From Afipia clevelandensis ATCC 49720 (lineage in GTDB: Bacteria; Pseudomonadota; Alphaproteobacteria; Rhizobiales; Xanthobacteraceae): a DNA stretch of 64,000 nt. The stretch is from positions 2,429,954 through 2,493,953 of the forward strand of contig NZ_KB375281.1 in NCBI RefSeq assembly GCF_000336555.1, written 5' to 3'. The notes beneath the pieces are model-generated. The model was not told where the DNA came from, made no database searches, and saw only the letters and a program-made list of their open reading frames with translations. Below, piece by piece: positions 57,612 through 64,000 of the stretch. Position 1 is the stretch's first letter, and each line of letters begins with the position of its first letter. The translations under genes were made by a program, and so were the position numbers.

Positions 57612-59069
57612 ATGGGTAAGCCTACAGGTTTTCTTGAGATCGAGCGGCACGACCGCAAGTATGAGCCGGTCGCCGAGCGGGTGAAGAATTTCAAGGAATT
57701 CGTCATTCCGCTGAACGAGAAGGATCTCCGCGACCAGGCCGCGCGCTGCATGAACTGCGGCATTCCTTATTGCCACGGCACCGGCTCGGTTCAGCCCGGC
57801 ACGCCCGGCTGCCCGGTCAACAACCAGATCCCGGACTGGAACGACCTTGTCTACAAGGGCGACTGGCAGGAAGCCTCGCGCACCCTGCACTCGACCAACA
57901 ACTTCCCCGAATTCACCGGCCGCATCTGCCCCGCGCCGTGCGAGGCGTCCTGCACCCTGAACATCGACGACAACCCGGTCACCATCAAGACCATCGAATG
58001 CGCCATCGTGGATCGCGCTTGGGACAGCGGCTGGCTCAAGCCTGAAATCGCCCCGACCCAGACCGGCAAGAAGGTCGCCGTGGTCGGCTCCGGCCCGGCA
58101 GGTCTCGCCTGCGCGCAGCAGCTCGCACGCGCCGGTCACGACGTCCATGTGTTCGAGAAGTTCGCCAAGGCCGGCGGCCTGCTTCGCTACGGCATTCCGG
58201 ACTTCAAGATGGAGAAGGACATCATCGACCGCCGCGTGGCGCAGATGGAAGCCGAAGGCGTGACCTTCCACTACAACACGCCGGTCGGCGGCGCTTACGC
58301 CGGCGCGGTCGATCCGCAGGACCTTCTCAAGGCCTATGACGCCGTGGCGCTGACCGGCGGCGCGGAAGCCTCGCGCGACCTGCCGATTCCGGGCCGCGAC
58401 CTCGACGGCATCCACTTCGCCATGGAATTCCTGCCGCAGCAGAACCGCCGCGTCGGCAACGAGCCGCTCGGCGATGTCCGCGAGATTCTTGCCGGCGGCA
58501 AGGATGTGGTGGTGATCGGCGGCGGCGACACCGGCTCCGACTGCATCGGCACCTCGATCCGTCAGGGCGCGAAGTCGGTCACCCAGCTTGAAATCATGCC
58601 CGCCCCGCCGGAGCGCGAGAACAAGGCGCTGACCTGGCCGAACTGGCCGCTGAAGATGCGCACCTCCTCGAGCCAGGCCGAGGGCGCGGACCGCGAATAC
58701 GCGGTGCTGACCCAGAAATTCTCCGGCCGCGACGGCAAGGTCACCACGCTGCATTGCGTCCGCGTCGACGAGAAGATGCAGCCGATCCCGGGCAGCGAAT
58801 TCGAGCTGAAGGCCGACCTGGTGCTGCTGGCGATGGGCTTCGTCCATCCGGTGCATGAAGGCATGCTCAAGAAGCTCGGCGTCGAACTCGACCCGCGCGG
58901 CAATGTGCGCGCCTCGACCAGCAACTACCAGACCTCGCTGGCCAAGGTGTTCTCCTCTGGCGACATGCGCCGCGGGCAATCCCTGGTCGTGTGGGCGATC
59001 CGCGAAGGCCGCCAGTGCGCTGCCGCCATCGACCAGCATCTGATGGGCGCGACCACGCTGCCCCGTTAG
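57612..59069 (+). CDS. gltD: Glutamate synthase (NADPH), small subunit
   Basis: Protein of 485 aa that feeds electrons from NADPH to GltB. Two N-terminal 4Fe-4S cysteine sets ([10 protein letters not shown]...GCPVNN and [12 protein letters not shown]), FAD-binding [20 protein letters not shown], and NADPH-binding [20 protein letters not shown]. Ends with [20 protein letters not shown], typical of this family. Length is normal. It follows gltB and is directly followed by an YnfA-like gene. Confidence 0.96.
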   Translation: MGKPTGFLEIERHDRKYEPVAERVKNFKEFVIPLNEKDLRDQAARCMNCGIPYCHGTGSVQPGTPGCPVNNQIPDWNDLVYKGDWQEASRTLHSTNNFPEFTGRICPAPCEASCTLNIDDNPVTIKTIECAIVDRAWDSGWLKPEIAPTQTGKKVAVVGSGPAGLACAQQLARAGHDVHVFEKFAKAGGLLRYGIPDFKMEKDIIDRRVAQMEAEGVTFHYNTPVGGAYAGAVDPQDLLKAYDAVALTGGAEASRDLPIPGRDLDGIHFAMEFLPQQNRRVGNEPLGDVREILAGGKDVVVIGGGDTGSDCIGTSIRQGAKSVTQLEIMPAPPERENKALTWPNWPLKMRTSSSQAEGADREYAVLTQKFSGRDGKVTTLHCVRVDEKMQPIPGSEFELKADLVLLAMGFVHPVHEGMLKKLGVELDPRGNVRASTSNYQTSLAKVFSSGDMRRGQSLVVWAIREGRQCAAAIDQHLMGATTLPR

Positions 59070-59075
59070 TTGCAG

Positions 59076-59399
59076 ATGACCTTTGCCATCTACATCGCAG
59101 CAGCCCTCGCCGAAATCGGGGGCTGTTTTGCTTTCTGGGCGTGGCTGCGGCTCGGCAAATCCATCTGGTGGCTTGCCCCGGGCGTCGTGTCGCTGATGCT
59201 GTTCGCCTACTTCCTGACGCTGGTGCCGAGCGATGCCGCCGGGCGCGCCTATGCCGCCTATGGCGGCGTTTATATTATCGCGTCGCTGGCATGGCTGTGG
59301 CTGATGGAAGGCGTGCGGCCCGACCGATGGGACTTAGCAGGTGCCGCGCTATGTTTGATTGGCGCCGCCGTGATCCTGTTCGGGCCGCGCTCGGTCTGA
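59076..59399 (+). CDS. YnfA/UPF0060-family membrane protein
   Basis: Protein of 107 aa with four hydrophobic helices: [58 protein letters not shown] and [20 protein letters not shown]. The [12 protein letters not shown] and YGGVYI stretches mark YnfA/UPF0060, related to SMR transporters. The start ATG is 6 bases after the gltD stop (a TTG touches it), so it is in the glt transcript. Function unknown; a role in cation or drug export is only suggested by the SMR-like fold. Confidence 0.88.
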   Translation: MTFAIYIAAALAEIGGCFAFWAWLRLGKSIWWLAPGVVSLMLFAYFLTLVPSDAAGRAYAAYGGVYIIASLAWLWLMEGVRPDRWDLAGAALCLIGAAVILFGPRSV

Positions 59400-59406
59400 T
59401 CACAGA

Positions 59407-59433
59407 AAAAGCCCCGTCCGTGACGGGGCTTTT
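59407..59433. terminator. Rho-independent terminator after the glt operon
   Basis: Perfect 12-bp stem AAAAGCCCCGTC/GACGGGGCTTTT with a 3-base loop. As the arms end in A4/T4 it can act in both directions, for the glt operon and the convergent DUF1236 gene. It starts 8 bases after the YnfA-like stop. Confidence 0.88.
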
Positions 59434-59488
59434 CCGTTCGCATCATCCAGTGCTGCTGCTCAGACACTGTTACGCGATGATGCGAGCA

Positions 59489-59875
59489 CTACTCGATCAC
59501 GCGGACCACGCGGCGGGTCCGCGGCTCCACGATCACGCGGCGATCGTTGACCACCGCATAGCGGTACTCGGTATGGCGCGGCACCGGGCGCAACTCGACA
59601 TACTCCGGCAGCGGTTCGCCGACCACCACGCGCTCCTTCACCACGACCGACGGTCCGGGAAGGCCGGTGACCGACGAAATCACCGCCGCGGGAATGTCGA
59701 TGGCAGTGCCGACCGCCGCGCCGACCGTGCCGCCAACCGCGCCTCCGACGGGGCCGCCGATGGCATGACCGGTCGCAGCGCCCTCGCGTGCGCCTTCCAC
59801 CGTTGCGCTCTGTGCAAAGGCAATGCCCGGCGTCAGTGCAATCACCGCAACGGCCATGGCGTTCCGAATCTTCAT
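59489..59875 (-). CDS. DUF1236-family secreted protein with glycine-zipper region
   Basis: Protein of 128 aa. Signal peptide MKIRNAMAVAVIALTPGIAF-AQ, then a glycine-rich segment (GGPVGGAVGGTVGAAVGTAI) that resembles glycine-zipper membrane segments, then a DUF1236 domain ending PLPEYVELRPVPRHTEYRYA and VNDRRVIVEPRTRRVVRVI. DUF1236 is common in Bradyrhizobium and relatives and of unknown function. GGAGGATGAC precedes the ATG. A possible EcfG promoter lies about 30-50 bases upstream. Confidence 0.85.
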   Translation of the reverse strand: MKIRNAMAVAVIALTPGIAFAQSATVEGAREGAATGHAIGGPVGGAVGGTVGAAVGTAIDIPAAVISSVTGLPGPSVVVKERVVVGEPLPEYVELRPVPRHTEYRYAVVNDRRVIVEPRTRRVVRVIE

Positions 59876-59904
59876 GTCATCCTCCATTCAACAAGAGGGT
59901 GACC

Positions 59905-59929
59905 AACTGCAGGAGGCGCGAAGTGTTCC
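59905..59929 (-). promoter_or_regulatory. Possible EcfG general-stress promoter
   Basis: Read on the minus strand, GGAAC is followed after 16 bases by AGTT; the EcfG consensus is GGAAC, 16-17 bases, CGTT. One mismatch in the -10. It lies just upstream of the DUF1236 gene. Confidence 0.4.
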
Positions 59930-60039
59930 TGAGAATAGTGCTCGGGAACCCGTGAAAATTTATGCGGAACCTGCCACTGCAGGAAATGTCGTGACCGCGC
60001 GTCATTACGAGCCAACGGAATGACAGTCAGCCGCGCTGA

Positions 60040-62088
60040 TTAATCCTTCTGAATCCAGAACTGGTACATCGCTGCGAAGGTCGCGGGATTTTCGGCCTCG
60101 AAGGTCGCCCAGTTGGCCAGATTGGTCGCCGCGCGATCCTCCGGAAACCGCTGCAGGTAGCTGGTGCGCGTCGGGGTCTCGAAGCCGAGGAAGGTGAATC
60201 CGCTCTCGTGCAGAAATTCCGCGATCTGCGGAATCGAGAACTGGTGCTCTTGCACATGAAACAGCAGGTCGCGGCATTCGCTGGTGCTGAAGAAATCGCT
60301 GAAGTTCGTAAGATTATGCAGTTCATCGCCGGGCGCGCGGCCTGACGCCTCGGCGCGCAGGCGGCGCACTTCAGCCACCGAATAGTCCCTGCCCTCTCTG
60401 CCGAGAAGATCGCGCGCCGCATTGATGTCGCGCCGCGCCGCCGCGCTGTAAAGCCCGATATGCATCAGCCCGCCGGGGCGCAGCAGGCCTGCCAGCCTGC
60501 GCCATCCGGTCAGCGGTTCTTTCAGGTGATGCAGCACGCCGCTGGAATCGATGATGTCGAATGTCCTGTCGCTCCCGAGCGCGAGAATGTCGCCCTGGGC
60601 GTAGCGCAGGTTGGTCAGCCCAAGCTCGCGGGTCTTGCGGATGGCATAGCCGAGACTTGCAAGACTGAGGTCGATGGCCAGCACATTCGCCGCCTGGAAT
60701 TGCTGCGCGCGCTGGATCGCATGCTGTCCGGTGCCGCATCCCGCGATCAGCACCTCCATGGTGCGGTTGCCGAGCGGCTTGTATGGCACACCGGGAAACC
60801 GCATGGCGATATAGGCATCAATCGGCAGCGCCTGCGTGTCCGCAAACACCCTGCTCCATCGCGGATAGGGATTTTCCTCATACTGCGCGCGGACTTTTTC
60901 CGAGACCTCGTCCTCGATCGCGGTCAACTTCTCGATCGTGCGCTGAATGTCCCGCTCGCCCTGCCAGTCGACGATGTGCTGCCGGATCAGCGCCGCCATG
61001 GCATCGGGCCAGACCTGTTTGGCGAGTTTCTCCGCGCCGGGAACGGAATGCAGCGGAAGGTAGCTTGCGAGCACCGCGAGGCGGAGAGGCGCAACGGCTG
61101 CATTTTGCGCGATGGCGTCCGCGACATCGGCGCGAAGCGTTTCAACCTGCGCGCTTTCGTCGCCGGACAGATCGAAGACATATTCATTGAGGAAACCCTG
61201 CTGGCCGAGCGCGCTCACCAGCGCCAGCCACGCAGTGTCATCCTCAAGCGCGCCGGTAGCGATATCGTTCAGTGCGGCGCGGCGGATCGCGGTCAGAACA
61301 CGTTCGATGGCGAGCGTCGTCACCGGCGCCGAGGTCAGCAGCGCATTCAGCAATCCGTCACGGTCCAGCGCCGTCAGATCGGCCGTGCTGAACATTTCCG
61401 TCAGATGCGCCGTTCCATCGCGCGCGGCGTCCACGGCCCGGGCCATCGCCGGCGTGCGCAGCAGGATCGCACCCGCGATGGCCGACAGATCGCGCGGGCG
61501 GCACCATGGCTCGCGCAACGCACGCACCAGAAGGGAAACGAGATTCGAATCGGGTTTGACCGACGCCGGATCGAGCTGGCGCAACGCCATCACAAAGGTC
61601 GATTTCAGCCCCGGCGCGTCGTCGTTGCCCAATCCCTGCATCGCGGCGGCGAGCGCGTCGGACGCGCGGCCACGCAACAGCAGCAGCGCCGCGAGATTGT
61701 TGTGCGCGCCCGGAAACGAAGGATCGATCTCCAGCACCTTCCGGTTATGCACGATGGCCTCATCGTCCCGTCCGACATCCGAGAGAATGCGCGCCAGATT
61801 ATAATGCGGCTCGGGATTGCGCCGGTCCGATGCGATGGCCTTGCGCAAGAGATCAATCGCGGCCTCGCTGTGACCGGCCTGATGGGCGAGCAAACCGAGA
61901 TAGCCCAGCGCGCCGGTGTGGCGCGGATTGGCGGCGAGCACCTCGCGGTAATTCGCCTCCGCCTCGCGCATCCGCCCGGCCTGATGATGAGCAATGGCCT
62001 GCCGGAACAGTGTTTCTTCGAGAAAGCCGGATGACCGCGCAGCGTCCTTGCCGGATTTTCCTTCAGCCCGGCGTTGTTTTCTGTTCAC
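60040..62088 (-). CDS. TPR-repeat protein fused to a class I SAM methyltransferase
   Basis: Protein of 682 aa, GTG start. N-terminal basic tail MNRKQRRAEGKSGKDAARSS, then TPR repeats (about 25-150; EANYREVLAANPRHTGALGY, LLRKAIASDRRNPEPHYNLA, HNRKVLEIDPSFPGAHNNLA), a helical middle part (about 160-400), the motif QYEENPYPRW, and a methyltransferase domain starting at about residue 445 with VLIAGCGTGQHAI, followed by IDLSLASLGYAIRK and DIIDSSGVLHHLKEP. TPR-methyltransferase fusions of this kind often sit with glycan or O-antigen genes, but none are here. Substrate unknown. Confidence 0.85.
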   Translation of the reverse strand: MNRKQRRAEGKSGKDAARSSGFLEETLFRQAIAHHQAGRMREAEANYREVLAANPRHTGALGYLGLLAHQAGHSEAAIDLLRKAIASDRRNPEPHYNLARILSDVGRDDEAIVHNRKVLEIDPSFPGAHNNLAALLLLRGRASDALAAAMQGLGNDDAPGLKSTFVMALRQLDPASVKPDSNLVSLLVRALREPWCRPRDLSAIAGAILLRTPAMARAVDAARDGTAHLTEMFSTADLTALDRDGLLNALLTSAPVTTLAIERVLTAIRRAALNDIATGALEDDTAWLALVSALGQQGFLNEYVFDLSGDESAQVETLRADVADAIAQNAAVAPLRLAVLASYLPLHSVPGAEKLAKQVWPDAMAALIRQHIVDWQGERDIQRTIEKLTAIEDEVSEKVRAQYEENPYPRWSRVFADTQALPIDAYIAMRFPGVPYKPLGNRTMEVLIAGCGTGQHAIQRAQQFQAANVLAIDLSLASLGYAIRKTRELGLTNLRYAQGDILALGSDRTFDIIDSSGVLHHLKEPLTGWRRLAGLLRPGGLMHIGLYSAAARRDINAARDLLGREGRDYSVAEVRRLRAEASGRAPGDELHNLTNFSDFFSTSECRDLLFHVQEHQFSIPQIAEFLHESGFTFLGFETPTRTSYLQRFPEDRAATNLANWATFEAENPATFAAMYQFWIQKD

Positions 62089-62169
62089 GATCTCGACCTG
62101 ATGGATGTTTCAGCGGCGCGGGACACTACGTCATCGGTTTGATGCGATCCAGATGCAGGACGGCGGCGA

Positions 62170-63807
62170 TTACCAGCGTCCGAACCCGAAGAACCCCGAG
62201 AAAGGCGACGGGCTGACATTCCCCGATGGCCGCGCGAATCCGTCACGCGGGCCGCCCCGCTGGCGCTGCTGCGGCGGCGCGTTCGGATTGAACAGGCCCT
62301 GCACCACGACCTGCTGCTTTTTCGGCTTCGGCTTCGGCGGGGTTGCGCTATCCGCCGGTGCGCTGGCCACCACCGGATCGCTCGGCGGCGCACTGAGCAC
62401 GCCGACCTCGCGGCGCGGCCAGGCAAAATCATCGGCGCGGCCGGCGGGCGGCGCGAGCGGTTCACCTTTCACCAGCGTGCGCGCGGCCAGCGCATCGACG
62501 GATGCCGGGCGCGTGCCGACACCGCCGAGCAGTTCATCGGTGCCGACCTGCGAGGCCACCAGCGGCATCACCGGCCCCATCAGCGGACGCGGCCCGGCTT
62601 CACCGGGGCGGATGTTGGCATCCGGTGCAAAGGTTTCGCTCGGCACCGCCAGCGGACCATCGGTATGGGCTGCGAGCACGCGGCGGATTTCCCGCTCGGT
62701 ATAATGCGCCAGCTTGCGCGCGCCGGCCTTGGTGAAGAACACGCCATCGCCCGAGCGCAGGCGGCGAATCTGGCCCTCGAAGTCCGGGCCTTGTGTGGTG
62801 AAACGTCCGGCGTCATCGACGAAACCGTCCCAGACGTCGACATAGGTGATCCCGGCCTTGCCCGCGCCGTCGCGATAGAGCGCGTCGAGGAACAGCATGT
62901 CGGATGTCGCCTTCGGCCCGCGCACCGCGGGCAGTCCGACCCAGAGCACCGGCACGCCCTTGGATTTCAGGACGGCGATCATCTCCTCGATTTTCTTGGC
63001 GTAGAGTTCGACCCAGCGTTCGTCGCGGAAATCGTGCACGCCGCCGGCAGAGCGGCCTTTCTCCGGCGACATGATTTGCGGCTGATCGTCATCGTCGTCA
63101 GCAGCAGCGTCCGCATCGGACGCCTTGCTATCTGCGGTCTTGCTGTCGGCGCCGGTTTCAGCGGGTTTGTCGCCGGGCTTGGCCATTGCATCCTGTTCGT
63201 TCGGCTTGCCGCGCGAATCCTTCTTCGCGTTTTTCTTGTCGGCCTTGTCACCCGGTTTGGCATCGGGCTTCTTTTCAACCACCGGCTCGCGGATCGGAAT
63301 GCGGTCGTGCAGGCCGAGCATCACCACGATCACGTCCGGCTTCTCTGTCGCGAGAATGCCTTTCGCTGCCGCCGCCCAGTCCGCCGGATCGCCCTTGGGC
63401 TGATACTTGATCAGGCCCGAGACGGTCTTGTGCTTGCGGATCACGCCGAGGTCCGGCGTTTCCGACAGCGCATCTTCCAGACCATAGGCCAGCCAGTCCG
63501 CCATGGCGTCGCCGAGCACCAGCACGTTGCGGTCGGCGGGGGTGTCGCGCTTGGCAGCGGCGGGCGCGCGGGAATAATCGACACGCGGCGCAGGCTGCTG
63601 ACGGTCGGGGCCGAAGGCATCGCCGAACGGCGAGAAGAAACCGCCGCCACGCTGCGGCGCCGGGCGCTGCGGACGGCCGAAACCGAAATCGAAAAACTGC
63701 GCCGAGGCAGGCGCGACGATTCCGAACAGCATGGCGCCCGCGACGGCGAAGACCGCCAGCGGGCCTTTTCCGGTCAGGATGCGAAAAAAGGAGGTCCGTT
63801 TCGGCAT
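62170..63807 (-). CDS. DUF459 SGNH-fold secreted protein, catalytic residues apparently lost
   Basis: Protein of 545 aa with a signal or anchor helix (about 14-36, ending ASAQ). SGNH-like domain from about 93 (NVLVLGDAMADWLAYGLEDA) to about 410. Block I reads GDA rather than GDS, block III GLHDR rather than G-x-N-D, and block V DGVFFTKAG with Phe where His would stand. Between blocks there is a 75-residue Lys/Asp/Ala/Pro insertion (about 178-252). The C-terminal 130 residues are Pro/Ala/Lys-rich. Likely a non-enzymatic periplasmic protein, or the DUF459 branch uses other residues. ATG 63807 chosen; earlier in-frame starts precede a non-signal sequence. Confidence 0.78.
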   Translation of the reverse strand: MPKRTSFFRILTGKGPLAVFAVAGAMLFGIVAPASAQFFDFGFGRPQRPAPQRGGGFFSPFGDAFGPDRQQPAPRVDYSRAPAAAKRDTPADRNVLVLGDAMADWLAYGLEDALSETPDLGVIRKHKTVSGLIKYQPKGDPADWAAAAKGILATEKPDVIVVMLGLHDRIPIREPVVEKKPDAKPGDKADKKNAKKDSRGKPNEQDAMAKPGDKPAETGADSKTADSKASDADAAADDDDDQPQIMSPEKGRSAGGVHDFRDERWVELYAKKIEEMIAVLKSKGVPVLWVGLPAVRGPKATSDMLFLDALYRDGAGKAGITYVDVWDGFVDDAGRFTTQGPDFEGQIRRLRSGDGVFFTKAGARKLAHYTEREIRRVLAAHTDGPLAVPSETFAPDANIRPGEAGPRPLMGPVMPLVASQVGTDELLGGVGTRPASVDALAARTLVKGEPLAPPAGRADDFAWPRREVGVLSAPPSDPVVASAPADSATPPKPKPKKQQVVVQGLFNPNAPPQQRQRGGPRDGFARPSGNVSPSPFSGFFGFGRW

Positions 63808-63973
63808 GCGTCTCACAGCTCGGGCGGAAAAGCGTAGCGTCAAAATAATAGCAGATTCAGGCCCGAACGGGGCGGACCGGCGAGACATAACAGGCCCCGC
63901 CGGCCCGGCGTCAAGGGCGCGCGAGCGACGGAATACCGGTGTTTCAGATGTTTCTGCGATGGACACGGTTCGT

Positions 63974-63995
63974 TATATCCATTAATCTGGATATA
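63974..63995. promoter_or_regulatory. Inverted repeat near the right edge, possible operator
   Basis: TATATCCA and TGGATATA, 8-base perfect arms with a 6-base spacer. It looks like a binding site for a dimeric regulator; it could serve the DUF459 gene (about 170 bases away) or a gene beyond the window. The regulator is not recognised. Confidence 0.4.
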
Positions 63996-64000
63996 TGGAA

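Overview
The window reads as chromosomal DNA of a high-GC alphaproteobacterium of the order Hyphomicrobiales, most likely family Nitrobacteraceae (the Bradyrhizobium, Afipia, Rhodopseudomonas, Nitrobacter group). The support is protein flavour (DUF1236, DUF459 and DUF3617 proteins, an Omp25-like porin, a MarR/OmpR regulator pair beside ilvE) and four families of intergenic palindromic repeats of the kind common in that group. The genus is an inference. I see no tRNA, rRNA, CRISPR array, prophage or insertion sequence. The content is mainly core metabolism and information processing.

Layout. 0-6 kb: rplY (cut by the left edge), a COG0523 GTPase behind a perfect 20-bp Zur-type palindrome, an HD-GYP protein, a Bug/TctC binding protein, and a scar holding a headless TetR-like protein and the 3' end of a tautomerase gene. 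5.3-13.4 kb: ubiK, lgt, a MidA-like methyltransferase overlapping pgeF, a MerR regulator with its own MerR-type promoter, a lipoprotein, prs, ybjN, proC. 13.5-20.6 kb: histidine kinase, OmpR-type regulator, MarR regulator, ilvE, then a LysR gene divergent from pirin and an isochorismatase-like hydrolase. 20.7-25.2 kb: a minus-strand block uvrC, pgsA, moaD, moaE, prmB, several genes overlapping by a few bases. 25.4-30.4 kb: porin, cold-shock protein, rlmJ, RNase T2, and several small secreted proteins.

30.4-35.6 kb, minus strand: hisS followed by DUF2000, 4-oxalocrotonate tautomerase-like and FlK-like thioesterase genes; then tadE and tadG, with a palindromic repeat read in frame inside the 5' end of tadG. 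35.7-45.1 kb: omega-amino acid:pyruvate aminotransferase, a degenerate EAL protein, a HAD hydrolase, a CheY-like regulator, ribF, ileS, lspA. 45.2-52.1 kb: an active/inactive M16 peptidase pair, a GNAT, an alpha/beta hydrolase, and an hsp20 gene with an RpoH-type promoter and a ROSE-like leader. 52.7-59.4 kb: gltB, gltD and an YnfA-like gene. 59.4-64 kb: a DUF1236 protein, a TPR-methyltransferase fusion, and a DUF459 protein whose SGNH catalytic positions look lost.

I did not find a clearly new multi-gene system. The most unusual items are the repeat incorporated into tadG, the deletion scar at about 5 kb, the Zur-box/COG0523 unit, the SGNH pseudo-enzyme and the thermometer-like hsp20 leader. 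Functional names come from reading motifs by eye; no database search was run.
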